DNA from: DASQBT01 sp049578545
GTDB taxonomy: Bacteria > Pseudomonadota > Gammaproteobacteria > Burkholderiales > Thiobacillaceae
Direction of reading: 5' to 3'
Assembly: GCA_049578545.1 (NCBI GenBank)
Contig: JBAUMF010000022.1
Location: 4,086-68,085, forward strand
Length of the DNA: 64,000 nt
Shown here: piece by piece, positions 1 through 8,099 of the stretch
Numbering within the stretch: the first letter of the stretch is position 1
Layout: the number at the start of each line of letters is the position of its first letter
The notes under the pieces: model-generated
Database searches by the model: none
Told to the model about the DNA's origin: nothing
What the model saw: only the letters and a program-made list of their open reading frames with translations
Position numbers and translations under genes: made by a program

Positions 1-254
1 CGGCCAAGGGGGCAGCCGTAACCTACGGACCGGCCAGGCAACCGTTGGCCGCAATCAAGCTGGAGTATGACCCGGCTGACGACAGCCTGTATGCTACTGG
101 GGTCTATGGCGGTGATCTGTTCGCTGAATTCATCAAGACATTTAAAGGCGACTTGATGGACCAATTTGGCCGCGGCGAGTACAAGCAACCTGCCGACGCC
201 AATGTTCAGACTGTACTTTTGTCGAAATACTCCGGGTCCGTAGTGACTTGCTGA
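1..254 (+). CDS. C-terminal end of an unrecognised protein, truncated by the window edge
   Basis: An open frame enters from the left edge in the phase of base 3 and ends at TGA 252-254, giving about 83 visible residues. A TTG at 45 is in frame, but sequence upstream of it is also open, so a longer protein is more likely. The visible part is soluble, mildly acidic, rich in Asp, Gly and Tyr, and has no membrane segment or motif I recognise. A strong hairpin follows about 30 bases downstream. The family is unknown. Confidence 0.5.
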   Translation, partial: AKGAAVTYGPARQPLAAIKLEYDPADDSLYATGVYGGDLFAEFIKTFKGDLMDQFGRGEYKQPADANVQTVLLSKYSGSVVTC

Positions 255-282
255 AACAATAATGTTTGGATCTTTGTTCTAC

Positions 283-313
283 CCTGTCACGACCTTGAAC
301 TGGTCGTGACAGG
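283..313. terminator. Perfect 12-bp hairpin after the truncated gene
   Basis: Bases 283-294 and 302-313 are exact inverse complements around a 7-base loop. No T-run follows on the plus strand, so this is not a textbook intrinsic terminator. It lies between two convergent genes, the truncated plus-strand gene and folE2 on the minus strand, where a transcript-end or stabilising hairpin is expected. Confidence 0.45.
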
Positions 314-373
314 CCTATAGCCCAGACCTTTCACTTGCTCCCGATTGCCAATATCTGCTTTTGAGTCCCCGCG

Positions 374-1189
374 TTATTGGCGTTGGGTCTTGTCGCTTTC
401 AATCAAGGCATAAGCTGAATGGTTATGGATCGACTCGAAGTTTTCTGCTTCGGCAATATACCAATCTACACGCTTTTCCCGGTTTAGGGCCGCAGCCACA
501 TCCCGCACGATGTCCTCAACAAATTTGGGATTGTCGTAGGCACGCTCGGTGACAAACTTTTCGTCCGGACGCTTGAGCAGTCCGTAGAGTTCACAGGATG
601 CCTGCTCTTCCACCATTCGCACGATATCCTCAATCCACAGGAAATCGTTGGTTTTGCAAGTCACTGTGACATGGGAACGCTGGTTGTGGGCGCCATAGTC
701 CGAAATCTTCTTGGAGCAGGGGCATAGGGAGGCAACAGGGACCACAACCTTGGTGGTATGGCTGAACTTTCCCTTCTCGATTTCCCCGATGAAGGTGACT
801 TCATAATCCATCAGGCTCTGAACACCTGAAACCGGAGCCGACTTGTTGATGAAGTACGGGAAGGTCATTTCAATATAACCGGATTCGGCTTCCAGGCGTT
901 TGACCATATTTCTCAGCATGGCTTCGAAATTTTCCACGGAAATTTCCCGCTCCCGGCTGTTCAGGATTTCCACAAAACGGGACATGTGCGTGCCCTTGAA
1001 CTGATGGGGCAAATAGACATACATGTTGAAGGTGGCCACTGTGTGCTGCACACCGTCACTTTTGTCAGCCACACGCACGGGGTGTCGAATGGACTTGATG
1101 CCCACCTTGTTGATGGAAATCTTGCGGGTATCCTCATAATTCTGGACGTCAGGCATCGCTGGGGATTGAATATCACAGCGGTCGTTCAT
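374..1189 (-). CDS. folE2: GTP cyclohydrolase I, type IB (FolE2)
   Basis: This 271-residue protein matches the FolE2/COG1469 family, which converts GTP to 7,8-dihydroneopterin triphosphate, the first step of folate (and in some organisms queuosine) synthesis. The family is unrelated in sequence to FolE and can use metals other than zinc. The conserved core is seen in the central SLCPCSK segment, whose cysteine binds metal, followed by HNQRSHV and the late NHSAYA segment. The start has an AAAGGA Shine-Dalgarno 7 bases upstream. It is the last gene of the xseB-ispA-dxs-folE2 series, 96 bases after dxs. No separate promoter is evident. Confidence 0.93.
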   Translation of the reverse strand: MNDRCDIQSPAMPDVQNYEDTRKISINKVGIKSIRHPVRVADKSDGVQHTVATFNMYVYLPHQFKGTHMSRFVEILNSREREISVENFEAMLRNMVKRLEAESGYIEMTFPYFINKSAPVSGVQSLMDYEVTFIGEIEKGKFSHTTKVVVPVASLCPCSKKISDYGAHNQRSHVTVTCKTNDFLWIEDIVRMVEEQASCELYGLLKRPDEKFVTERAYDNPKFVEDIVRDVAAALNREKRVDWYIAEAENFESIHNHSAYALIESDKTQRQ

Positions 1190-1285
1190 GGGGAGGTCCT
1201 TTCAGCGGGAAACAGCTGGATCCGCTCGTTGATTAATTCCAGTATAAACGCTTAGAATACCCGAGTAAATAACTCGGATATTTGT

Positions 1286-3133
1286 TCAGGCAGAAAGTCT
1301 TTGCCTGATGGCATGTTCGATACCCGCAGCATCAAGGCCGCAAGCAGCCAGCAATTTGGCGGGATCGCCATGTTCAATGAAGCGGTCCGGCAACCCAAGC
1401 TGCAGCATAGGAACCTGCACTGGCCTCAAGGCCAGCCATTCTGCCACCGCAGAACCGGCGCCACCCATTACCGCGTTCTCTTCCAGGCTAACCAGTAAGT
1501 TATGGCTTGAAGCCATACTTTCAAGCATCAGGGTGTCCAGAGGCTTGACCCAGCGCATGTCAACGACAGTTCCGTTGAGAGCATTTGCTGCCTCCATGGC
1601 GGGCGCCACCATGCTGCCAAACGCCAGGATCGCAACGCCACGGCCTTCTCTGACAATGCGTGACTTGCCGATTTCCAGCACGCTGAGCTCCGGTTCCGGA
1701 CGCGCGCCCGGACCTGCTCCGCGCGGATAGCGCACTGCAGCCGGACCCTCGTGCTCGTAACAGGTTGTAAGCAATCGCCGGCATTCGTTTTCGTCCGAAG
1801 GCGCAGCGAGGATCAGGTTGGGAATGCAGCGCAAATAGCTCAGATCAAAGCTGCCTGCGTGGGTCGGGCCATCGGCTCCAACCAGGCCGCCGCGATCGAT
1901 GGCAAAGGTGACATCCAGTTTTTGTAGTGCAATATCGTGGATGAGCTGGTCATAGGCGCGCTGGAGGAATGTGGAGTAGATCGCGACGACGGGTTTGCGG
2001 CCTTCGCAAGCCAGGCCCGCTGCAAAGGTCAAAGCGTGCTGCTCGGCAATACCGACATCGAAATAGCGCTTGGGGTATTCCTGCGAAAACCTGACCAGTC
2101 CCGATCCTTCGCGCATTGCAGGCGTGATGCCGATCAGACGGTTATCCCTGGCAGCCATGTCGCACAACCAGTCGCCGAAGATCTGCGTATAGGTTGGGGC
2201 ACTGCCAAACTTCTCGGCCATGCCGGTGGTGGGGTCGAACTTCGAAACCCCGTGATACAGGCAAGGGTTTGCTTCGGCGGGAGAATAGCCTTTGCCCTTT
2301 TGAGTCACCACATGCAGAAATTGCGGCCCTTCGAGCTGGCGAATATTGGACAAGGTTTCAATCAATACATCCAGGTCATGGCCGTCAATCGGGCCGATGT
2401 AGTTGAAACCGAATTCCTCGAACAGGGTACCCGGCGTCACCATGCCTTTCATGTGTTCTTCTGCCTTCTTCGCCAGTTCCTTTATAGGCGGAACGTGGGA
2501 CAGCACACGCTCGCCCGCCTTGCGCGCAGCTGCGTAGAAACGACCCGACATGAGCCGGGCAAGATAGTTGTTGAGGGCGCCAACAGGCGGCGATATGGAC
2601 ATGTCATTGTCATTGAGAACGACGAGCAGGGGCAGGTTGGTTGCGCCGGCGTTGTTGAGCGCTTCAAACGCGATGCCCGCAGTCATGGCGCCATCGCCGA
2701 TGATGGCAACAGCGCGTTGTTGGGAGCCGGTTTGCCGGAATGCTTCGGCCATGCCGAGTGCAGCGGAAATCGAGGTAGAGGAATGACCTGTGCCAAAGGC
2801 GTCATATTCGCTTTCATCCCGTTTGGGGAAGCCCGCTATGCCATTCAACTGGCGCAATCCAGCCATTTCGCCGCGCCGGCCAGTCAGTATCTTGTGCGGA
2901 TAAGTCTGGTGCCCGACGTCCCAGATCAACTTGTCTAGCGGAGTGTCATAGACATAATGAAGTGCGATGGTGAGTTCGACAGCTCCAAGATTGGACGCCA
3001 GGTGACCGCCGGTTCGAGCTACGCTTTCCAGCAGAAAACCCCTGAGCTCCTGGGCCAGCTTGGGCAAGTCCGAACGCGCGAGGTGGCGCAGATCAAACGG
3101 GTATTGAATGCTCTCCAGCAGGGGGTTAGACAA
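1286..3133 (-). CDS. dxs: 1-deoxy-D-xylulose-5-phosphate synthase
   Basis: A thiamine-diphosphate transketolase-type enzyme that condenses pyruvate and glyceraldehyde 3-phosphate to DXP, the entry step of the MEP isoprenoid pathway. It aligns along its whole length with known Dxs proteins: an N-terminal DVGHQTYPHKI segment, GDGAMTAG with the downstream Asn for ThDP-Mg binding, NDNDMSIS, IAEQHA with the catalytic Glu, and VDMRWVKPLD near the C-terminus. I chose TTG at 3133 (615 residues), 2 bases past the ispA stop and beginning SNPLLESIQ. The longer frame from 3190 would overlap ispA by 56 bases with residues not typical of the family. It is translationally coupled to ispA, which supplies the next steps. 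Confidence 0.95.
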   Translation of the reverse strand: MSNPLLESIQYPFDLRHLARSDLPKLAQELRGFLLESVARTGGHLASNLGAVELTIALHYVYDTPLDKLIWDVGHQTYPHKILTGRRGEMAGLRQLNGIAGFPKRDESEYDAFGTGHSSTSISAALGMAEAFRQTGSQQRAVAIIGDGAMTAGIAFEALNNAGATNLPLLVVLNDNDMSISPPVGALNNYLARLMSGRFYAAARKAGERVLSHVPPIKELAKKAEEHMKGMVTPGTLFEEFGFNYIGPIDGHDLDVLIETLSNIRQLEGPQFLHVVTQKGKGYSPAEANPCLYHGVSKFDPTTGMAEKFGSAPTYTQIFGDWLCDMAARDNRLIGITPAMREGSGLVRFSQEYPKRYFDVGIAEQHALTFAAGLACEGRKPVVAIYSTFLQRAYDQLIHDIALQKLDVTFAIDRGGLVGADGPTHAGSFDLSYLRCIPNLILAAPSDENECRRLLTTCYEHEGPAAVRYPRGAGPGARPEPELSVLEIGKSRIVREGRGVAILAFGSMVAPAMEAANALNGTVVDMRWVKPLDTLMLESMASSHNLLVSLEENAVMGGAGSAVAEWLALRPVQVPMLQLGLPDRFIEHGDPAKLLAACGLDAAGIEHAIRQRLSA

Positions 3134-3134
3134 G

Positions 3135-4034
3135 TCAGTGATTCCGTTGAATGATGTAATCGGCCAGTTCGCGAAGCCGGGCGGCCTCATGGCCGAAATT
3201 ATTCAAAGCCTTGTGGGCATCCTGGCGCAGATTTTCAGCCAGTGCTTTGGCCGGCGCCAGGCCCAGCAGACTCACATAAGTCGGCTTGTTCTGGCGGGCA
3301 TCCTTGCCGGCTGTTTTGCCCAGGGTTGCAGTGGATGATTCCGCATCCAGTACATCATCCACTACCTGAAACGCCAGGCCGACACATTTGGCATAATGGT
3401 CAAGGGCCTCTTCTCTCGGCTCATCTTTAACGTTGCCACACATCGCACCCAACTGAACAGAGGCACGAATCAATGCACCCGTTTTCAGGATGTGCATGAA
3501 TTCCAGTTCGGGTGGAGATAAGGCACGACCCACGTTTTCCAGATCGACCGCTTGTCCTCCTGCCATGCCTCTGGAGCCTGCAGCCTGGGCCAGCAGCTTG
3601 ACCATCCGCAACTGAACGACTGGATCTTTTGACGAATCGCTTTCGGATAAGACTTCAAACGCCAAGCTCTGCAAAGCATCGCCGACCAGCAGCGCGCTTG
3701 CTTCATCGAACTCGACATGAACCGTGGGGCGACCTCTGCGAAGCACATCGTTGTCCATGGCAGGCATATCATCATGCACCAGGGAATACGCATGGATCAA
3801 TTCCACGGCGGCTGCCGCCTTTCCAACCTGCCCGGCAGATGCACCCATGGCTTCGCCCGCGGCAAAGGCAAGCAAAGGGCGAACACGCTTCCCACCACCC
3901 AGGACGGAATAGCGCATGGCATCGTGAAGACGTTTGGGTTCATGCTCGGAGGGAGGCAGAACATCGGCCAGAATGGTTTCCATGCGGCCCTGGCACGCGT
4001 TCATCCAGGCAGTGAATTCGCTATTCATCACCAT
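3135..4034 (-). CDS. ispA: Farnesyl diphosphate synthase (short-chain polyprenyl synthase)
   Basis: A 299-residue trans-prenyltransferase that makes farnesyl diphosphate from DMAPP/GPP and IPP. Both aspartate-rich motifs are present: the first, DDMPAMD, at about residues 88-94 and the second, DDVLD, at about 226-230. GGGKRVRP near residue 47 binds IPP. The first motif has the two-residue insertion of bacterial type II FPP synthases. Start codons ATG 4034 and ATG 4028 both overlap the end of xseB, so coupling is certain and only the exact start is open. The downstream neighbour dxs feeds the same pathway. Confidence 0.94.
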   Translation of the reverse strand: MVMNSEFTAWMNACQGRMETILADVLPPSEHEPKRLHDAMRYSVLGGGKRVRPLLAFAAGEAMGASAGQVGKAAAAVELIHAYSLVHDDMPAMDNDVLRRGRPTVHVEFDEASALLVGDALQSLAFEVLSESDSSKDPVVQLRMVKLLAQAAGSRGMAGGQAVDLENVGRALSPPELEFMHILKTGALIRASVQLGAMCGNVKDEPREEALDHYAKCVGLAFQVVDDVLDAESSTATLGKTAGKDARQNKPTYVSLLGLAPAKALAENLRQDAHKALNNFGHEAARLRELADYIIQRNH

Positions 4035-4260
4035 CGGAATTGAGAAATGGTTTCAACGCGCCATCCTCCAGGACCTGGACTTTCTGTTCTGCATTGGAGA
4101 GTTGGTCACGGCAATACGCGAGTAGTTCTGCTCCGCGTTGATACGCTGCCAGTGAGTCTTCAAGGCTGAGTTTGCCGGATTCCATGGAAGTGATGATCTT
4201 TTCCAGTTCAGCAAGCGCGGATTCATAATCCTTGGGCGGTGTGGCTTTGGCTTTGCTCAT
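4021..4260 (-). CDS. xseB: Exodeoxyribonuclease VII small subunit
   Basis: A 79-residue helical protein from ATG 4260. It matches XseB: YESALAELEKI, then MESGKLSLEDSL, then YQRGAELLAYC, the two-helix core that decorates the large subunit XseA and controls this single-strand-specific nuclease. A longer frame from 4287 adds nine hydrophobic residues not typical of the family. It heads the xseB-ispA-dxs-folE2 operon and overlaps ispA by 8-14 bases. xseA is not in the window. Confidence 0.92.
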   Translation of the reverse strand: MSKAKATPPKDYESALAELEKIITSMESGKLSLEDSLAAYQRGAELLAYCRDQLSNAEQKVQVLEDGALKPFLNSDGDE

Positions 4261-4494
4261 GAGCACGAATGCGCAGGGAAAGCCCATTACTTTAACAAAA
4301 AGAAAGGGAAGTCCCTAAGGAGGCACTGCTTTATTGGTCAAGGTGAGTAATTCAGCGATGCGCTATTCCAGTATTGCATTGATTCCATTCTGAACGGATT
4401 GCGTCCCGCCAGGCTGGGTCTAAGGTCGACCCAAGGAAAGAGAACGGATCCAGCGGTAACCTGGCAGCCAGGGACTCGAAAGATCTTTGAAAGC
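4261..4494. other. Non-coding stretch upstream of xseB
   Basis: About 230 bases between xseB (minus) and the promoter/terminator pair at 4496-4560. It should hold the minus-strand promoter of the xseB operon. I see no convincing -35/-10 pair, riboswitch or small RNA consensus in it. The 63-residue minus frame at 4352-4543 looks like a chance frame. Confidence 0.35.
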
Positions 4495-4495
4495 T

Positions 4496-4524
4496 TTGCC
4501 CCACGAATAGGGGCGTGCTATAGT
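4496..4524 (+). promoter_or_regulatory. Sigma-70-like promoter upstream of the Rieske oxygenase gene
   Basis: TTGCCC at 4496-4501 and TATAGT at 4519-4524 are separated by exactly 17 bases, which predicts a start near 4531. The -10 has 5 of 6 consensus bases and the -35 has 4 of 6. It is unusual in being followed at once by the terminator-like hairpin at 4537-4559. Confidence 0.45.
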
Positions 4525-4536
4525 TCCTGACAGGCT

Positions 4537-4560
4537 CCCCCACTTAGTGTGGGGGTTTTC
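4537..4560 (+). terminator. Intrinsic terminator-like hairpin with T-run
   Basis: CCCCCAC (4537-4543) pairs with GTGGGGG (4549-4555) around the loop TTAGT and is followed by four T residues. It lies about 6 bases downstream of the predicted start and 43 bases before the oxygenase ATG. It could attenuate the oxygenase gene, end an unseen upstream transcript, or simply stabilise a 5' end. Confidence 0.55.
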
Positions 4561-4602
4561 ATTTCAAGTACGTTAGTCGGTACTGGAATAGGGTGGGTGG
4601 GG

Positions 4603-5727
4603 ATGTCCAATCTCGCTGATTCTGTTTCGGCGCTGTTCAAAGCAACGCCTCAACTGCCGGTGTCCTGGTATCTGGACCCCAAAATCTACGCGCTCGAACA
4701 AGGACTGTTGTTCGCCAACGGCCCGGGTTATGTCGGCCATGAACTTATGGTTCCTGAAGCTGGGGACTACCATGTTCTGGATGGGATCGATGGCGGCAAG
4801 GTCCTGGTGCGCAATCAGCAGGGCATTGAACTGCTATCGAATGTTTGCCGTCATCGTCAGGCGCAAATGCTCAAGGGGCGAGGCCAGGTGCCAGGCGGCA
4901 ATATCGTTTGCCCGCTGCATCGCTGGACTTACAACCTTAAGGGCGAACTGATCGGCGCGCCGCATTTTGCCGACAAGCCCTGCCTTAATCTGTCCCGCAC
5001 ACCATTGCAAAACTGGAAGGGCTTGCTGTTTTCGGGACCACGTGATGTGGCCGTTGACCTGAACAGACTTGGTGTGGCAAAGGATCTGGATTTCAACGGC
5101 TACAAGCTGAACAGGGTCTGGGTTGAGCATGTGCCTTACAACTGGAAGACCTTTATTGAGGTCTATCTTGAAGACTATCACGTCGAGCCCTTTCATCCGG
5201 GGCTGGGCAATTTCGTAACCTGCGATGATTTGCGCTGGGAGTATGGCGAGTGGTACTCGGTGCAGACGGTTGGACTGGCCTGCCAGTTCGGCAAGCATTT
5301 CGGCTCGCCGGTCTATCAGAAATGGCAGGAGCAGGTGCTTGCTTACCAAAACGGGGACAAACCTCAGCATGGCGCAATCTGGCTGACCTATTACCCCAAC
5401 ATCATGGTGGAGTGGTATCCCAATGTGCTTGTGATTTCGACCATCATGCCAACGGGGGTGGAGTCCTGTGCCAACGTCGTGGAATTCTATTACCCTGAAG
5501 ACATCTCGCTGTTTGAAAGCGAGTTTGTTGAAGCAGAGCAGGCTGCTTACATGGAGACTGCCGAAGAGGACCACGAAATTGCCCAACGCATGCATGACGG
5601 GCGCCGAGCACTCCATCGGCAGGGCGTTAGCGAAGTGGGGCCTTACCAGTCTCCCTATGAGGATGGCCTGGTTCACTTCCATGAGTTCCTGCGCAGGCAG
5701 ATTGAACCGCATCTGGGCAAACTCTAG
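4603..5727 (+). CDS. Rieske non-heme iron oxygenase, ring-hydroxylating alpha-subunit type
   Basis: A 374-residue protein with an N-terminal Rieske [2Fe-2S] domain (C82-x-H84 ... C103-x2-H106) and a C-terminal mononuclear iron domain. EDYHVEPFH at about 190-198 supplies His193 and His198, and the preceding Asp191 is the usual bridge between the two centres. Such enzymes use O2 and electrons from a reductase to hydroxylate or demethylate aromatic or alkylamine substrates. No beta subunit, ferredoxin or reductase is adjacent, so the substrate is unknown and an orphan monooxygenase is likely. ATG 4603 was chosen because residues before it do not fit the family. An EamA transporter follows 21 bases later. 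Confidence 0.85.
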   Translation: MSNLADSVSALFKATPQLPVSWYLDPKIYALEQGLLFANGPGYVGHELMVPEAGDYHVLDGIDGGKVLVRNQQGIELLSNVCRHRQAQMLKGRGQVPGGNIVCPLHRWTYNLKGELIGAPHFADKPCLNLSRTPLQNWKGLLFSGPRDVAVDLNRLGVAKDLDFNGYKLNRVWVEHVPYNWKTFIEVYLEDYHVEPFHPGLGNFVTCDDLRWEYGEWYSVQTVGLACQFGKHFGSPVYQKWQEQVLAYQNGDKPQHGAIWLTYYPNIMVEWYPNVLVISTIMPTGVESCANVVEFYYPEDISLFESEFVEAEQAAYMETAEEDHEIAQRMHDGRRALHRQGVSEVGPYQSPYEDGLVHFHEFLRRQIEPHLGKL

Positions 5728-5748
5728 AACGACTGCCTTCATGCAAGC

Positions 5749-6612
5749 ATGAAATCTTCCTGGATGCTTGTGGCTGCGGCTCTGTTCGGTGTTATGGGCG
5801 CCTTGGTAAAAACGGCAGCCCACGATTTTTCCAGTGCCGAACTGGTGTTTTATCGGTCAGTGTTCGGGCTGGTGGCGATCTACCTCATTATTCTGCTTCG
5901 CACCCGAACCTGGTTAGCGTCTTTGGCGACCAGTCATTGGCGAGCTCATGTCCGCAGAGCGTTTTCCGGATTTGCCGCCCTCCTGCTGTTTTTTTACGCC
6001 GTAGCCCATCTTCCTCTGCCTACAGCGGTTACGCTCAATTACACCGCCCCCTTGTTTCTTGCATTATTGACCACCCTTTGGTTGGGAGAACGTCATGCAA
6101 AGAGTTTTGTCTTCGCCATCATTGTTGGATTTGCTGGGGTGGTTATTTTGTTGAGGCCGGGCAATACAGACCATGACAACTGGGCCACGTGGATCGGCTT
6201 GGCATCTGGATTGCTGGCGGCCGTCGCATATTTGAATGTGCGGGCACTGGGGAGGCTGGGTGAGCCGGAGTGGCGTATCGTATTTTATTTTGCCCTGATT
6301 TCCACCGTGGGCGCAGCCTCCTGGATGCTGTGGTATGGCGCCGGTTGGCCGTCCCGGTCACAAGTGCCTATATTGCTGGCAATCGGCGCGACCGCAACCT
6401 TGGCCCAGCTGGCCATGACTCGGGCATACCGGTTAGGCGATACCCTGGTGGTGGGGAGCTTTGCATATGCAACAGTCGGGTTTTCTGCACTCTATGGCTC
6501 ATTTCTCTTCCATGACTCCTTGAGCAAACAGTCTTGGGGAGGTATCGCATTGATCGTGCTGGCGGGACTGTTTGCAACACGATCCAGCACTAGTCGCGCC
6601 AATACGGAGTAG
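5749..6612 (+). CDS. EamA/DMT-family inner-membrane transporter
   Basis: A 287-residue protein of about ten hydrophobic helices arranged as two EamA repeats, the usual drug/metabolite transporter layout. The first repeat includes ALFGVMGALVK and SAELVFYRS, and the end of it contains the NYTAPLF and LLRPG segments typical of RhaT/YdcZ-like exporters. The substrate cannot be read from sequence. It begins 21 bases after the Rieske oxygenase on the same strand, so the two are probably co-transcribed, but a shared function is only inference. Confidence 0.82.
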   Translation: MKSSWMLVAAALFGVMGALVKTAAHDFSSAELVFYRSVFGLVAIYLIILLRTRTWLASLATSHWRAHVRRAFSGFAALLLFFYAVAHLPLPTAVTLNYTAPLFLALLTTLWLGERHAKSFVFAIIVGFAGVVILLRPGNTDHDNWATWIGLASGLLAAVAYLNVRALGRLGEPEWRIVFYFALISTVGAASWMLWYGAGWPSRSQVPILLAIGATATLAQLAMTRAYRLGDTLVVGSFAYATVGFSALYGSFLFHDSLSKQSWGGIALIVLAGLFATRSSTSRANTE

Positions 6613-6671
6613 CAGGCTGATCTTGTTACACCTATATTAAGGGCATTAACGAGGCCAGCAGGAGGCTGAAA

Positions 6672-7034
6672 ATGATCAACCTGTCAGTTAAAGCAGACTT
6701 GGTGTCTGTCACGGTCATGGGTGCCTTCACGCTCGAGGACATGAAAGAGTTTGAAGAGGCGGTGCTTTACGGAATCAAATTTCAGGGAGTCGTCAATCTC
6801 TTGTTTGATTTGCGCGATATGTTGTCCTTCAGTGTGGACGTGGCGTGGGAAGAACTAAAGTTCTCACGCCAGCATTCCAACGACTTTGGTCGAATCGCGA
6901 TCCTCGCTAATGACGAGTGGATTGTATGGAGTACCTGGATCAATCGTATGTTTGTGAAGGCCGAGATCCGCCTGTTTGATGACCTGGAAACGGCCCAAGC
7001 CTGGCTTGCGGAAGGCGAACTGGCCACGGCCTGA
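6672..7034 (+). CDS. SpoIIAA/STAS-like cytoplasmic protein
   Basis: A 120-residue soluble protein beginning MINLSVKADL with a strong AGGAGG Shine-Dalgarno 7 bases upstream. The pattern of alternating strands and helices (VSVTVMGAFTLEDMKEF, LLFDLRDM, GRIAILAND, EIRLFDDLETAQAWL) fits the SpoIIAA-like/STAS fold used in lipid-carrier or regulatory proteins. The characteristic ending DDLETAQAWL is common in this family in proteobacteria. The role is unknown and no partner kinase or phosphatase is adjacent. Confidence 0.65.
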   Translation: MINLSVKADLVSVTVMGAFTLEDMKEFEEAVLYGIKFQGVVNLLFDLRDMLSFSVDVAWEELKFSRQHSNDFGRIAILANDEWIVWSTWINRMFVKAEIRLFDDLETAQAWLAEGELATA

Positions 7035-7067
7035 TTCTGGCCTACTTCACCGCATAGAATTAGCGCA

Positions 7068-7559
7068 GTGCGCATTCTTCCCGTTTTTTTCCTTAGTGCA
7101 TCCTTCATTTTCTGCACAGAAGCGTGGGCTGAATCATGGCATTTGGCTTATGAATTGGTAAATAGTCGAATTGAAATTGATGATCAGAGCATTGTCAGAA
7201 ATGGAAGACTGGTTTCCTGGCGCGAACGCGAGGTCATGTTGCAACCCGTCATCGATGAAGACTCGCTGCGCAAGATTCGCGAAGTACAGTGGCGCAAGCA
7301 GGCTGATTGCCAGTCACGACAAATTAAGATCCTGTCGCGTACGGCCTTCTCGGAAGATGATGCGCTGGCTGGCTATGAAGGGGTACGCCCAGACAAGGTC
7401 ATAGGCAGGCTATTTTCCAAATTGGCGCCACCTGAGCGAAAAAGTGTTGAGGTGCTTTGCGGACAGGCCGATTCAGGCAATCGCTTGTCGAAACCAGCCG
7501 GTGATCGCCCAGCGCTCTCGCCGGCTGGGCAAGACTTCGTGCTGGTAGTCCCCCGATAG
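7068..7559 (+). CDS. Small exported hypothetical protein
   Basis: From GTG 7068, a 163-residue protein with a clear signal peptide (MRILPVFF ... TEAWA, cleavage after Ala near residue 21). The mature part resembles the surface-adhesin-E-like / DUF4124-neighbour type of small periplasmic proteins: a Tyr-x-Leu-Val start, a middle DCQSRQIKI strand and a C-terminal CGQ. This likeness is loose. The last 29 codons overlap the end of the convergent 2OG-oxygenase gene by 87 bases, so the natural stop may have been lost or the extreme C-terminus is unusual. Confidence 0.5.
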   Translation: MRILPVFFLSASFIFCTEAWAESWHLAYELVNSRIEIDDQSIVRNGRLVSWREREVMLQPVIDEDSLRKIREVQWRKQADCQSRQIKILSRTAFSEDDALAGYEGVRPDKVIGRLFSKLAPPERKSVEVLCGQADSGNRLSKPAGDRPALSPAGQDFVLVVPR

Positions 7560-8099
7560 AAAAGCCACGACAGTCCCGGCTTGCGGCGAAACATCCTTAT
7601 GCTCTTCGTTCTGCAGGTGGAGGCGTAATTGCCCCCCATCTGCGTCGTTCCAGTTTGTATTCAGGTAAGCAATCAGGGTTAGCACGCGAGCATCCGATCC
7701 CTCAATTCGGTCCAGGTGTTTTTTGTAGCCAGCTCCTGGTCCGTAGCAAGCCAGGTGACCCTCGTATTCGACCAGTCCCAGATAGAGATGACGATTGAGG
7801 TGAAGTCGAATGCGGTCAGCCATGACGAGGAAGCCATCGGTGGCAGCAGTCAGGCCTGCTTCGAGCCACAAGATACGATCTCCACGAATATTGGCCAACT
7901 CTGCTCTTTCCCGCCCAACACCTGCCCGGTGGAGTAGATGGCTTTCATCCAGCTGCCTCGCATCTGCAAGCAGTCTTGAGCAGGTGGATTCATGCAGACT
8001 TGAAGCCTGGATGCTGAATCCCCGGTGCTCAATATCAACAACCAGCTTGTCCAGGGTGGATTCAGTGAGCGAAGGGTCTGAACACAGAGCGGTCATCAT
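7473..8099 (-). CDS. 2-oxoglutarate/Fe(II)-dependent dioxygenase (prolyl-4-hydroxylase type)
   Basis: A 208-residue protein from ATG 8099. The double-stranded beta-helix iron site is visible: YKKHLDRI gives His and Asp, GYLxHE-like DYQHEVLP gives the distal His, and RERWAITGWFR gives the Arg that binds 2-oxoglutarate. SKM2-like and PKHD-type hydroxylases share this pattern. It overlaps the end of the upstream DUF3025 gene by 38 bases, so the two are coupled. The longer frame from 8315 is unlikely because the extra residues are read inside the DUF3025 gene. The substrate is unknown. Confidence 0.8.
   Translation of the reverse strand: MMTALCSDPSLTESTLDKLVVDIEHRGFSIQASSLHESTCSRLLADARQLDESHLLHRAGVGRERAELANIRGDRILWLEAGLTAATDGFLVMADRIRLHLNRHLYLGLVEYEGHLACYGPGAGYKKHLDRIEGSDARVLTLIAYLNTNWNDADGGQLRLHLQNEEHKDVSPQAGTVVAFLSGDYQHEVLPSRRERWAITGWFRQAIA

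Noticed and set aside
4330..4536. The stretch before the terminator at 4537 considered as 6S RNA or signal-recognition RNA
   Set aside because: No conserved 6S bulge pattern or SRP GGAAG/AGCAGCC core was found.
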